From assembly GCF_001598295.1 (NCBI RefSeq), contig NZ_BCYR01000011.1:62001-126000 (forward strand): DNA of 64,000 nt, in the 5' to 3' direction. Both the position numbers and the translations under genes were made by a program. This DNA is from Klebsiella ornithinolytica NBRC 105727 = ATCC 31898. GTDB lineage: Bacteria; Pseudomonadota; Gammaproteobacteria; Enterobacterales; Enterobacteriaceae. Positions 1 to 7,003 of the stretch are shown here, in pieces. Under the pieces are notes generated by a model. The model saw only the letters and a list, made by a program, of their open reading frames with translations, was not told the origin of the DNA and made no database searches. Within the stretch, counting starts at the first letter, position 1, and the number at the start of each line of letters is the position of its first letter.

Positions 1-140
1 CCTTCGGCGAGGATTACGCGGTGTGCAGCACCGAGTTTACCCGCGCCGGCAGCGATCGCATCGGCCGCCAGCAGCAAACCTGGGTCCGCTTTCCTTTTGG
101 CTGGCGGATTGTTGCCGCGCAGGTCAGCCTGATGAGCTAG
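1..140 (+). CDS. hpxZ: 3' end of HpxZ-like protein (AtzH/SnoaL-like fold)
   Basis: Only the last 45 codons are in the window; the reading frame ends at TAG 138-140. The visible C-terminus contains TWVRFPFGWRIVAAQVSLM, which resembles the end of the small AtzH/SnoaL-like protein HpxZ from the Klebsiella hpxWXYZ oxalurate/oxamate group. The position next to hpxB supports this. In that group HpxW is the amidohydrolase and HpxZ a helper of unclear role. The call is family recognition from a short fragment. Confidence 0.65.
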   Translation, partial: FGEDYAVCSTEFTRAGSDRIGRQQQTWVRFPFGWRIVAAQVSLMS

Positions 141-160
141 CCCGGCGCTGAGCCGGGCTA
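138..160. terminator. Perfect GC-rich hairpin between hpxZ and hpxB ends
   Basis: Nine-base arms TAGCCCGGC and GCCGGGCTA with a 5-base loop overlap the hpxZ stop and lie between two convergent genes. No T run follows on either strand, so it may be a weak bidirectional terminator or an mRNA 3'-end stabiliser. Confidence 0.45.
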
Positions 161-174
161 CCCGGGAACGACAG

Positions 175-1107
175 CTATTCCCGGTACGGATGGACTTCGC
201 GCCAGTGCGTGGCGATCTGCTGGCGCGTACAGACCCACACCCGCTCGTGCTGCTGGACATAATCGAGGAAACGCTGCAGGGCGCGGAAGCGCCCCGGCCG
301 GCCAAGCAGGCGACAGTGCATACCGATAGACATCATCTTCGGCGCATCTTCCCCTTCTTCATACAGCACATCAAAACTATCTTTAAGGTAGGTATAAAAC
401 TGCTCAGCGGTATTGAACCCCTGCGCGGTGGCAAAGCGCATGTCGTTGGCGTCGAGGGTATAGGGGACGATCAGATGCGGCTTGCGCGAACCGTCGCCGC
501 ACGGCACCTCGGTCCAGAAAGGTAAATCATCGCCATAGTAGTCGCTGTCATACTCGAAACCGCCGTGTTCCACCACCAGCCGCCGCGTATTGGGACTGTC
601 CCGCCCGGTGTACCAGCCGGTTGGCGGCTTGCCGAACAGGTCGGTTAAGACGTGCACTGCCTTGTGCAGATGCTCGCGCTCCATGTCGCTATCCATATGC
701 TGATAGTGGATCCAACGCCAGCCGTGGCTAACCACGTCGTAGTCGGCGGCTTTAATCGCCGCGACGATATCGGGGTGACGCGCGAGGGCCATCGCCACGC
801 CGAACACCGTCAGCGGCAGCCCGCGCCGGCTGAACTCCTGATGAATGCGCCAGAACCCGGCGCGGCTGCCGTACTCATACAGCGAGTCCATCGACATGTG
901 CCGGTCCGGGTAGCTGGCGGCGCCGATAATATCGGAGAGAAACTGCTCGGAACCGGCGTCGCCATGCAGAACATGGTTTTCCGCCCCCTCTTCATAATTG
1001 AGGACAAACTGCACGGCAATGCGCGCCTGGTTCGGCCACTGCGCGTGCGGCGGTTGACCGGCGTATCCTCGCAGGTCGCGAGGGTAATTCTGTGCTGCTG
1101 ACGTCAT
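175..1107 (-). CDS. hpxB: Allantoinase, PuuE/polysaccharide-deacetylase type
   Basis: 310 residues, the usual length of PuuE-type allantoinases, which belong to the NodB-like polysaccharide deacetylase fold and not to the amidohydrolase AllB family. It hydrolyses the hydantoin ring of allantoin to allantoate in the cytoplasm. Visible signs are the N-terminal NYPRDLRGYAGQPPHAQWP segment, the VQFVLNYEEGAE strand, SHGWRWIHYQ near residue 130, and GWYTGRDSPNTRRL. It is the last gene of hpxS-hpxA-hpxB, starting 10 bases after the hpxA stop with a GGGGTGGGAG ribosome site. Called puuE in other genera. Confidence 0.9.
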   Translation of the reverse strand: MTSAAQNYPRDLRGYAGQPPHAQWPNQARIAVQFVLNYEEGAENHVLHGDAGSEQFLSDIIGAASYPDRHMSMDSLYEYGSRAGFWRIHQEFSRRGLPLTVFGVAMALARHPDIVAAIKAADYDVVSHGWRWIHYQHMDSDMEREHLHKAVHVLTDLFGKPPTGWYTGRDSPNTRRLVVEHGGFEYDSDYYGDDLPFWTEVPCGDGSRKPHLIVPYTLDANDMRFATAQGFNTAEQFYTYLKDSFDVLYEEGEDAPKMMSIGMHCRLLGRPGRFRALQRFLDYVQQHERVWVCTRQQIATHWREVHPYRE

Positions 1108-1117
1108 CTCCCACCCC

Positions 1118-1867
1118 TTAAATTGAAAATGTATTGAATGCCTGAAATTTACCGCTCAGGGTTTTGGCTTCCGGGAACGCCAGGTCCCCGCGTTTGCTGG
1201 TCGACAGCCCCAGCGCCACCAGCGACTCCACCATTTTTACCGCTGCGCTGACGCCATCAATGACCGGCGCCTGCAGTTCGCGGGTCAGCTCCTGGGCCAG
1301 GGTCGCCATTCCGCCGCAGCCCAGCACGATGGCGCCACAGCCATCCTCTTTTAATGCCTGGATACAGCGCGCGCGCACCTTCTCCTGCGCCACGCCGCTG
1401 CCGTCTTCCAGCGCCAGCACCGGCAGATCGATGGCGTGTAGCCCGGAACAGTGGTCGTAAAAGCCATACTGGTGCAGCAGATGGCGGGCGATGATCAGCG
1501 TACGCGGCAGCGTGGTCACAATGGAAAAGCGCGTGGCTACCAGCGTGGCCATATGCATCGCCGCTTCGGCAATGCCGATCACCGGCCCCTGCGCCAGTTC
1601 GCGGGCCGCCAGCAATCCCGGATCGCCGAAACAGGCGATGACGTGGCCCGAAACGCCCTGCTGGCGGCCGGCCTGAATCTGCTCCAGCACGCCGACGGCG
1701 GCGATGGCTTCATCAAAATGGCCTTCAATGGACGGCACCCCTTCCCGTGAAGAGACCGCCATAATCTCGGTCCCCGGCGCCGCCGCCATGCGGGCGGCGG
1801 TCGCGATGGTGTCGGTCATCCCGGCGTTGGTGTTGGGATTAATCACTTGTATACAAATAGCGGCCAT
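1118..1867 (-). CDS. hpxA: Allantoin racemase (Asp/Glu/hydantoin racemase family)
   Basis: About 249 residues. The family interconverts enantiomers through two cysteines; here they sit in ACFGDPG (about residue 80) and LGCGGM (about residue 185). The N-terminal INPNTN motif is typical of hydantoin racemases. Allantoin made by HpxQ is one enantiomer and also racemises, so this enzyme feeds the stereospecific allantoinase encoded downstream. Two ATGs are adjacent (1870 and 1867); AAGGAG is 2 bases from the first and 5 from the second, so 1867 is chosen. The start overlaps the hpxS stop, suggesting translational coupling. A copy of the TTGTATACAA palindrome lies within its first codons. Confidence 0.88.
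   Translation of the reverse strand: MAAICIQVINPNTNAGMTDTIATAARMAAAPGTEIMAVSSREGVPSIEGHFDEAIAAVGVLEQIQAGRQQGVSGHVIACFGDPGLLAARELAQGPVIGIAEAAMHMATLVATRFSIVTTLPRTLIIARHLLHQYGFYDHCSGLHAIDLPVLALEDGSGVAQEKVRARCIQALKEDGCGAIVLGCGGMATLAQELTRELQAPVIDGVSAAVKMVESLVALGLSTSKRGDLAFPEAKTLSGKFQAFNTFSI
1847..1856. promoter_or_regulatory. Candidate HpxS operator copy inside hpxA 5' end
   Basis: Perfect palindrome TTGTATACAA overlapping codons for Ile-Cys-Ile-Gln near the hpxA start. The same ten bases occur upstream of hpxP and inside hpxP. It fits the t.GT-N-AC.a shape of FadR-subfamily GntR operators. Function is inferred. Confidence 0.4.
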
Positions 1868-2583
1868 CATGACTCCTTGTCGCCGGCAAAGAGCCGGGCA
1901 AAATCAGGCAGGCATTCACCAGCCCGCTCAAAGCAGAGGCTGGCAACAATATGTTCAAAATGGTGCGTTAACGCCGCGCTGAGGGGCGGCAGCGCTTTTT
2001 GCCGCAGCAGCTGGACAAGCTGCTGGTGATCGTCGCAGCGACAGCCCTGACGCCACGGCGCCCCCCATGCCGCAATCACTAATGAAGAGCGCTGACTCAG
2101 GCGGGTCACCATTTCGGTGAGGACCTGATTGCCGGAAATGGCCTGCAGCTGAATATGAAATTCGGCGGAAAAGCGAATCGCCGCCGGGCCATCACCGGTT
2201 TCATGCGCCTGCTGCTCCTGGCGAATAATCGCCTCCAGCGCCGCCAGGTGCGGTGGCTGGCAGCGGGCGATGACATCGGGCAGGTTCGCCACCTCCAGCA
2301 GCGCGCGGGTGCGGAAGATCTCCCGCGCCTCTTCCACCGTCGGGCTGGCGACCTGTGCACCACGTTTGGGCGCTAATGTCACCATTTGCACAGCATTGAG
2401 TCGTTGCAGCACCTTGCGGATCCCGGTCCGACTCACGCCGAACACTTCGGCCAGCGCCTCCTCCGGCAACCTGCTGCCCGGCAGGAGCTGATGTTCGACG
2501 ATGGCGGTCATCAGGGCCTGATAGATGGATTCATCCTTGTCATGCGGCGCTGCCGCGGCCTGCTGACGGTTTTCATTACGCAT
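1867..2583 (-). CDS. hpxS: GntR-family (FadR/FCD) regulator of purine catabolism
   Basis: 238 residues: an N-terminal winged helix-turn-helix (about 20-85, with GSRLPEEALAEVFGVSRTGI) and an all-helical FCD ligand domain containing the SAEFHIQLQAISGN stretch, whose His belongs to the usual metal/ligand site. It heads the hpxSAB transcription unit and is divergent from the permease gene hpxP, a common position for a local regulator. The 145-base divergent region holds a perfect 12-base palindrome that is a good operator candidate. The effector, possibly a ureide or purine intermediate, cannot be read from the sequence. Confidence 0.85.
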   Translation of the reverse strand: MRNENRQQAAAAPHDKDESIYQALMTAIVEHQLLPGSRLPEEALAEVFGVSRTGIRKVLQRLNAVQMVTLAPKRGAQVASPTVEEAREIFRTRALLEVANLPDVIARCQPPHLAALEAIIRQEQQAHETGDGPAAIRFSAEFHIQLQAISGNQVLTEMVTRLSQRSSLVIAAWGAPWRQGCRCDDHQQLVQLLRQKALPPLSAALTHHFEHIVASLCFERAGECLPDFARLFAGDKES

Positions 2584-2638
2584 TCACCCACTCCGGATTT
2601 TACTTTTCGATAGCCAATCGTATACATAAAATAAATTT

Positions 2639-2650
2639 CTTGTATACAAG
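2639..2650. promoter_or_regulatory. Candidate HpxS operator (CTTGTATACAAG)
   Basis: Perfect 12-base palindrome CTTGTATACAAG in the hpxS-hpxP divergent region, 10 bases upstream of the hpxP -24/-12 element. A second GTATAC core lies at 2620-2625, about two helical turns away. This matches FadR-subfamily GntR operator architecture. Binding is inferred. Confidence 0.6.
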
Positions 2651-2660
2651 ATTAACGATT

Positions 2661-2677
2661 CTGGCCTGAATCCTGCA
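2661..2677 (+). promoter_or_regulatory. Putative sigma54 promoter for hpxP
   Basis: CTGGCCTGAATCCTGCA has GG at 2663-2664 and GC at 2675-2676 with exactly 10 bases between, and most -24/-12 consensus positions agree. Transcription would start near 2688, 40 bases before the hpxP ATG. Purine use as nitrogen source fits RpoN/NtrC control. Confidence 0.6.
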
Positions 2678-2718
2678 ACAGCCTCAACCAGTAACGTAAA
2701 AGGGTTTTCATTCAGAGG

Positions 2719-2735
2719 AGCAGGTTTCATGCCAA
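2719..2735 (-). promoter_or_regulatory. Possible sigma54 promoter for hpxSAB overlapping the hpxP start
   Basis: Read on the minus strand, TTGGCATGAAACCTGCT has the GG-N10-GC spacing and nearly all -24/-12 consensus positions. It overlaps the hpxP ribosome site and start codon, so part of the match could be coincidence. It would start a transcript near 2708, about 125 bases ahead of hpxS. Confidence 0.4.
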
Positions 2736-4222
2736 ACAGACAACATACCCATCAGGTTAAGGCCGCTGACTCCACCGTCGGCTACAGCCCACGGCTGTGT
2801 AATGAGGATCTGGCGCCGACGCGCGACCAGAACTGGAGCTGGTACAACATCTTTTCTTTCTGGATGTCCGACGTCCATAGCATGGGAGGCTACGTGGTCG
2901 CGGCGAGCTTCTTCACGCTCGGGCTGGCCAGCTGGCAGGTCCTTCTCTGCCTGCTGGTGGGAATTTGCATCGTCCAGCTGTGCGCCAACCTGGTGGCGAA
3001 GCCGAGCCAGATGGCGGGGGTACCCTATGCGGTCATCTGTCGTCAGGCATTTGGCGTCTTTGGCGCCAATATCCCGGCGGTGATCCGCGGTCTTATCGCC
3101 TTCGCCTGGTACGGCATTCAGACCTATTTGGCGGCCAACGCGCTGATGCTGGTGCTGCTCAAGTTCTGGCCTTCGCTGGCGACATTAACCGCAGCCTCCT
3201 TTCTTGGCCTGTCGCACCTCGGATGGCTCTGTTTCGCCACCATGTGGCTACTGCAGGCGATGGTTTTCTGGCACGGGATGAGCGCTATTAAGCGCTTTAT
3301 TGATATCGCCGGGCCGGCGGTCTACGTGGTGATGCTGGCGCTGGCGGGCTGGATTGTATACAAAACCGGCTTTGACGGTATTTCCTTTACTCTGGCCAGC
3401 AAATCGCTGACCGCCGGCGAGCAGACCTGGCAGATGATCACCGCCACCGCGCTGGTGGTCTCCTACTTCTCCGGCCCGCTGCTGAACTTCGGCGACTTCT
3501 CGCGCTACGGCAAAAGCATGGGGGAAATCCGCCGCGGTAATCGCTGGGGTTTGCCGTTTAACTTCCTGCTGTTTTCGATCGTTACCGTGGTGATTGTCTC
3601 CGGCACCCAGTCGCTGTTCGGCCGGATGATCACCGACCCGATTGAAACCGTCAGCCGCGTGGGGAACGACCTGGCGGTCGCCATTGGTCTGCTGACGATG
3701 ATTACGGCCACCATCGGTATCAATATTGTCGCCAACTTTGTCTCACCGGCGTTTGACTTCTCCAACTGCTCACCGCAGAAAATCAGCTTCCGTACCGGCG
3801 GCATGATCGCCGCGGTCGGCTCCATTGTGCTCACGCCGTGGAACCTGTTTAACTCACCGGAGCTGATTCACTATACGCTGGATGTTCTGGGCGCCTTTAT
3901 CGGCCCGCTGTTTGGTATTCTGATTGTCGACTTCTACCTGATTAAGCGTGGCCAGGTGTCCGTCGACGACTTGTTTGATGCCACGCCGCAGGGTCAGTAC
4001 TGGTATCGCAACGGCTTTAACCCGAAAGCAATTGCGGCGTTGATCCCATCGGTGGCGATCGGTCTGGTGATTAGCTTTATTCCGGCCCTGCATGAAGTGG
4101 CGAACTTTAGCTGGTTTATCGGCGTCTTCCTGAGCGGCGCGGCCTATCGCTGGATCGCCCGCGACGATCGCGCCCCCGCCGCATCGCGCTTGACCTCCCG
4201 CCCGCTTGCCCAGAAAGAGTAG
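2729..4222 (+). CDS. hpxP: NCS1-family purine/allantoin permease
   Basis: 497 residues with about 12 hydrophobic segments, typical of the nucleobase:cation symporter-1 family. Recognisable are the N-terminal LCNEDLAPTRDQNWSWYNIF segment, GGYVVAASFF, and the GIQTYLAANALM and NFGDFSRYG motifs that line the substrate and sodium sites in NCS1 members. It probably imports allantoin, urate or another purine-derived ring across the inner membrane; the exact substrate cannot be settled here. AGGAG lies 7 bases before the ATG. It is transcribed away from hpxSAB and toward guaD. An internal TTGTATACAA copy lies at 3354-3363. Confidence 0.88.
   Translation: MPNRQHTHQVKAADSTVGYSPRLCNEDLAPTRDQNWSWYNIFSFWMSDVHSMGGYVVAASFFTLGLASWQVLLCLLVGICIVQLCANLVAKPSQMAGVPYAVICRQAFGVFGANIPAVIRGLIAFAWYGIQTYLAANALMLVLLKFWPSLATLTAASFLGLSHLGWLCFATMWLLQAMVFWHGMSAIKRFIDIAGPAVYVVMLALAGWIVYKTGFDGISFTLASKSLTAGEQTWQMITATALVVSYFSGPLLNFGDFSRYGKSMGEIRRGNRWGLPFNFLLFSIVTVVIVSGTQSLFGRMITDPIETVSRVGNDLAVAIGLLTMITATIGINIVANFVSPAFDFSNCSPQKISFRTGGMIAAVGSIVLTPWNLFNSPELIHYTLDVLGAFIGPLFGILIVDFYLIKRGQVSVDDLFDATPQGQYWYRNGFNPKAIAALIPSVAIGLVISFIPALHEVANFSWFIGVFLSGAAYRWIARDDRAPAASRLTSRPLAQKE
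3354..3363. promoter_or_regulatory. TTGTATACAA palindrome inside hpxP
   Basis: Third exact copy of the ten-base palindrome, in codons for Ile-Val-Tyr-Lys about 630 bases into hpxP. Auxiliary operators inside genes are known for some repressors; a role here is speculative. Confidence 0.3.
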
Positions 4223-4238
4223 CCCGCTCCCTTTTGCC

Positions 4239-4257
4239 GCGGCGCTGCGCCGCGGTA
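4239..4257 (+). terminator. Hairpin after hpxP
   Basis: Arms CCGCGGCG and CGCCGCGG with a 3-base loop, 17 bases after the hpxP stop. There is no T run, so termination may be weak. It separates hpxP from the guaD promoter. Confidence 0.4.
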
Positions 4258-4273
4258 TCTCCCGTCCGGCAAA

Positions 4274-4290
4274 CTGGCATTAATTTTGCT
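4274..4290 (+). promoter_or_regulatory. Putative sigma54 promoter for guaD
   Basis: CTGGCATTAATTTTGCT matches the -24 (TGGCA) and -12 (TTGCT) blocks with GG-N10-GC spacing. The predicted start near 4301 is about 30 bases before the guaD ATG. It lies just past the hpxP hairpin, so guaD probably has its own nitrogen-controlled promoter. Confidence 0.65.
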
Positions 4291-4331
4291 CAATACCCCT
4301 GCCCCTGTCTGGAACAAAGAAGGTTGTCCTG

Positions 4332-5648
4332 ATGATTGAATACCACACCGCCGTTCGCGGCGCTTTTTTCGATATCGCCCGCATCGCCGACAGCGCCGAC
4401 GATATCGCTCGCCATGCGCGCTACCTTGATGATGGCGTGCTGTTTATCCAGCAGGGAAAAATTCAGGCGCTGCTGCCGTGGCAGGAGGGCGAACGGTACC
4501 TGCATCCGCAAACAGGCTATCTCGATCTGCGCGGGCAGCTGTTGCTCCCCGGTTTTGTCGATGCGCACGTGCATTATCCGCAAACTGAGATGATTGGCGC
4601 CTTCGGCGAGCAGCTGCTGGAGTGGCTGACCACCTACACCTTTCCGGTGGAGAGTCAGTTTTGTGATGAAGAGTATGCCGCAGAGATCGCGCAGTTCTTT
4701 ATCAACCAGCTGCTGAGCCACGGCACCACCACCGCGCTGGTGTTTTGTACCCTGCATCCCGAATCGGTCGATGCGCTGTTTACCGAAGCCCTGCGGCTGA
4801 ATATGCGCCTGCTCGCCGGTAAAGTGATGATGGACCGCCACACTCCGGACTATCTGAGTGAAACGGCGGAGCAGAGCTACCGGCAGACCCGGGAGCTCAT
4901 TCAGCGCTGGCACCATCAGGGCCGCCTCGGCTACGCCATCACGCCGCGTTTTGCCCCTACGTCGACGCCAGAGCTGCTGACGGCGGTTCAACGCCTGCGG
5001 GAAGAGTTCCCGGATACCTGGCTGCATACCCATTTGAGCGAAAACCTCAATGAGATTGCGTGGGTGAAAAGCCTGTGGCCGGAGCATGAGCACTATCTTG
5101 ATGTGTATCACCACTACCGCTTAACCGGCGAACGCAGCGTATTTGCCCACGGAATTCATCTCGCCGATGCGGAGTGGCGATGCCTGCACGAAACCGGCTC
5201 GGCGCTCGCCTTCTGCCCGACCTCAAACCTGTTTCTCGGCAGCGGTCTGTTCCGCTTGCCCACCAGCTGGCAGCAGAAGGTGCGTATTGGCATCGGCAGC
5301 GACGTCGGCGCGGGGACGACCTTCAGTATGCTACGCACTCTGGGTGAAGCCTATAAAGTGGCACAGCTGCAAAGCTATCGTCTGCGTGCCAGCGAAGCGT
5401 TTTACCATGCTACGCTGGGAGGAGCCCGCGCGCTGTGTCTCGATGAGAGGATTGGCAACTTCCAGCCGGGAAAAGAGGCCGACTTTGTCGCCATCACGCC
5501 AGGGGTGACGCCGCTGCAGCGGCTGCGCCTCTCCCGCTGTCAGGATATTTACGAACAGCTGTTTGTCCTGATGACGCTGGGCGACGAACGCAATATTCAC
5601 CAGACCTGGGTCAACGGCGAGTGCGTCTGGCAGAGAGAGGCGGAATAA
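4332..5648 (+). CDS. guaD: Guanine deaminase
   Basis: 438 residues, amidohydrolase superfamily, matching the length of E. coli GuaD. It deaminates guanine to xanthine with release of ammonia in the cytoplasm. Metal and catalytic motifs are visible in order: HVHYPQ, the guanine-deaminase signature MIGAFGEQLLEWL, HTHLSE, FAHGIHL and IGSDVGAG. It provides the guanine entry into the pathway whose later steps are encoded around it. GAAGG precedes the ATG by a normal distance. It is convergent with hpxT across a 33-base gap. Confidence 0.93.
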   Translation: MIEYHTAVRGAFFDIARIADSADDIARHARYLDDGVLFIQQGKIQALLPWQEGERYLHPQTGYLDLRGQLLLPGFVDAHVHYPQTEMIGAFGEQLLEWLTTYTFPVESQFCDEEYAAEIAQFFINQLLSHGTTTALVFCTLHPESVDALFTEALRLNMRLLAGKVMMDRHTPDYLSETAEQSYRQTRELIQRWHHQGRLGYAITPRFAPTSTPELLTAVQRLREEFPDTWLHTHLSENLNEIAWVKSLWPEHEHYLDVYHHYRLTGERSVFAHGIHLADAEWRCLHETGSALAFCPTSNLFLGSGLFRLPTSWQQKVRIGIGSDVGAGTTFSMLRTLGEAYKVAQLQSYRLRASEAFYHATLGGARALCLDERIGNFQPGKEADFVAITPGVTPLQRLRLSRCQDIYEQLFVLMTLGDERNIHQTWVNGECVWQREAE

Positions 5649-5652
5649 ATAA

Positions 5653-5671
5653 GCCCGGCCAGCCGCCGGGC
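5653..5671. terminator. Convergent hairpin between guaD and hpxT
   Basis: Arms GCCCGGC and GCCGGGC with a 5-base loop in the 33-base gap between two convergent stop codons. No clear T run on either side. Confidence 0.4.
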
Positions 5672-5681
5672 GTCGGTGCGC

Positions 5682-6008
5682 TCAGCTTCCGCGATAGGTT
5701 GACCAGCCCCCCGGGGCAATCAAGAACGGCAGATGGAAATGCTCATCCGCCTCCTCGGCAATCGCAAAATCAATCTGCGCGCACAGATACAGCGTCTCGA
5801 GGCCGCCGCGTGTGAACCAGTCGCCCGTCTCCGCCACCAGCCGGTAGCGACCGGCGGTTAGCTTGCCCGGCGCCAGCGACGCGATACGCCCCTTTTCATC
5901 CGTGATGCCGCTGGCGATAGATTGCCCTCCCCGCAGCAGATTGACCGCCACTCCCTGTGCAGGCTTACCGGTGGAAATATCCAGAATATGGGTACTTAAC
6001 GTATTCAT
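5682..6008 (-). CDS. hpxT: 5-Hydroxyisourate hydrolase (transthyretin-like)
   Basis: 108 residues, full length for a bacterial transthyretin-related protein without signal peptide. It hydrolyses 5-hydroxyisourate, the product of HpxO, to OHCU. The family hallmarks are all present: the His in STHILD (residue 7), the Arg in GRYRLV, and the C-terminal HFHLPFLIAPGGWSTYRGS ending with the diagnostic YRGS tetrapeptide. Its start overlaps the last bases of hpxQ by 4, so the two are translated from one message. The generic name is uraH. Confidence 0.93.
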   Translation of the reverse strand: MNTLSTHILDISTGKPAQGVAVNLLRGGQSIASGITDEKGRIASLAPGKLTAGRYRLVAETGDWFTRGGLETLYLCAQIDFAIAEEADEHFHLPFLIAPGGWSTYRGS

Positions 6009-6505
6009 TCGCCAATGACTCCCGTTAGTCGTAATAAGGTAATTTCACGGAGCTGTGCCAGCGCGGACGCAACCTCTTGCGCCGCGTTGTGGGTCAGTCG
6101 TTGCCCCAGCGCCTGCAGTATCTCCTCCCCGCTGCGGCCCGTGGCGCGAATCAGGAATACCCGGCCAAAGCGCGCTTCGTAGCGGGCGTTCCCCTCCGTT
6201 AACGCCTGGATGAGCGACGCGTCACGATCGTTGACCGCCGCCTGTTCCTGCCGCGACAGCGCGGCATGCCCGTGCCGGGCGGCGGGTTTTTCGCCAATGC
6301 GCGGATGCGCGCTCAGCGCCAGATCCAGTTCCGGTTCGCCCCACGCCAGCGACGTCTGCCGCGCTACGGCGTGCAGCGTCGCAAGGTCCGGATATGGCCG
6401 GGCCTGCACCAGCGCCGTCACCCAGCTATCAATCGCCACGCACGGTTCCAGTAGACGCGCGGCCTCGTCGGGAGGAAGTTGGTTAAAGTGAGTCAGCGGG
6501 ATCAT
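6005..6505 (-). CDS. hpxQ: OHCU decarboxylase
   Basis: 166 residues. It decarboxylates 2-oxo-4-hydroxy-4-carboxy-5-ureidoimidazoline to (S)-allantoin. The family motif SAHPRIGEKP, including the catalytic His, is at about 65-75, followed by RYEARFGRVFLIRATGRS. The start at 6505 is chosen over a longer upstream frame because AAGGAG lies 6 bases before it and MIPLTHFNQLPP is the expected N-terminus. It is first in hpxQ-hpxT and divergent from hpxO. Generic name uraD. Confidence 0.92.
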   Translation of the reverse strand: MIPLTHFNQLPPDEAARLLEPCVAIDSWVTALVQARPYPDLATLHAVARQTSLAWGEPELDLALSAHPRIGEKPAARHGHAALSRQEQAAVNDRDASLIQALTEGNARYEARFGRVFLIRATGRSGEEILQALGQRLTHNAAQEVASALAQLREITLLRLTGVIGE

Positions 6506-6552
6506 TGTCGCTCCTTGCCGCCGCCCCGCGTTGTCCGCGTGATATCGCCCGG

Positions 6553-6569
6553 CGCAGGGTCGTCGCCAG
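6553..6569 (-). promoter_or_regulatory. Weak sigma54-like element ahead of hpxQ
   Basis: On the minus strand CTGGCGACGACCCTGCG keeps GG-N10-GC spacing and the TGGC block but misses several other consensus positions. Its location, with a start near 6542 and the hpxQ ATG at 6505, is sensible. Confidence 0.25.
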
Positions 6570-6887
6570 CCGTTGACCGCGCCGACAGGATCCAGCGCCA
6601 TTGCCCATTGTCCCGGCCGTAAACTGACCGCGGTTATTGTTTTGCAACATTATCATTCCCCTGTTTCACATCAACGTTGTCTGCACAGTGCACAAAGCAG
6701 GCCAGAGTGGCACCGCGGATCTCTCATCAGTTGCAGAGTTCAATAACCGATTGTTTATTAATGATAATTATCCTATGACACCGTTGCTTGTCCGCTCATC
6801 AGGGGGGCGCCACTCATGAAACTTTCGATTCCGTCATCACCCTTAAGAAATTTTTAGTTCATAAAATGGCAGTTGCCACCCTCCGAC

Positions 6888-6902
6888 GCACCAGATGAGT
6901 GC
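6888..6902 (+). promoter_or_regulatory. NtrC-like enhancer site upstream of hpxO
   Basis: GCACC-AGATG-AGTGC differs by one base from the NtrC dyad GCACC-N5-GGTGC and is flanked by C and G that extend the symmetry. It lies about 60 bases upstream of the hpxO -24 element. The 498-base hpxQ-hpxO gap holds no gene I can support. Confidence 0.5.
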
Positions 6903-6953
6903 GAAACCTTGCCGTGCTGTCGCCGCAAGGCCGATTTTGGTGCTTTGCGCAAG

Positions 6954-6970
6954 CTGGTACGCAAATTGCT
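6954..6970 (+). promoter_or_regulatory. Putative sigma54 promoter for hpxO
   Basis: CTGGTACGCAAATTGCT carries GG at 6956-6957, GC at 6968-6969, exactly 10 bases between, and a perfect TTGCT -12 block. Transcription would start near 6981, just before the AAGGAG ribosome site of hpxO. The NtrC-like dyad upstream strengthens the call. Confidence 0.65.
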
Positions 6971-7003
6971 CACCTCCTGATGACGCAATATAAGGAGAAC
7001 AGC

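Noticed and set aside
6710-6730. TGGCAC block near 6713 as a further sigma54 promoter
   Set aside because: No GC pair at the required 10-base spacing; the -12 element is missing.
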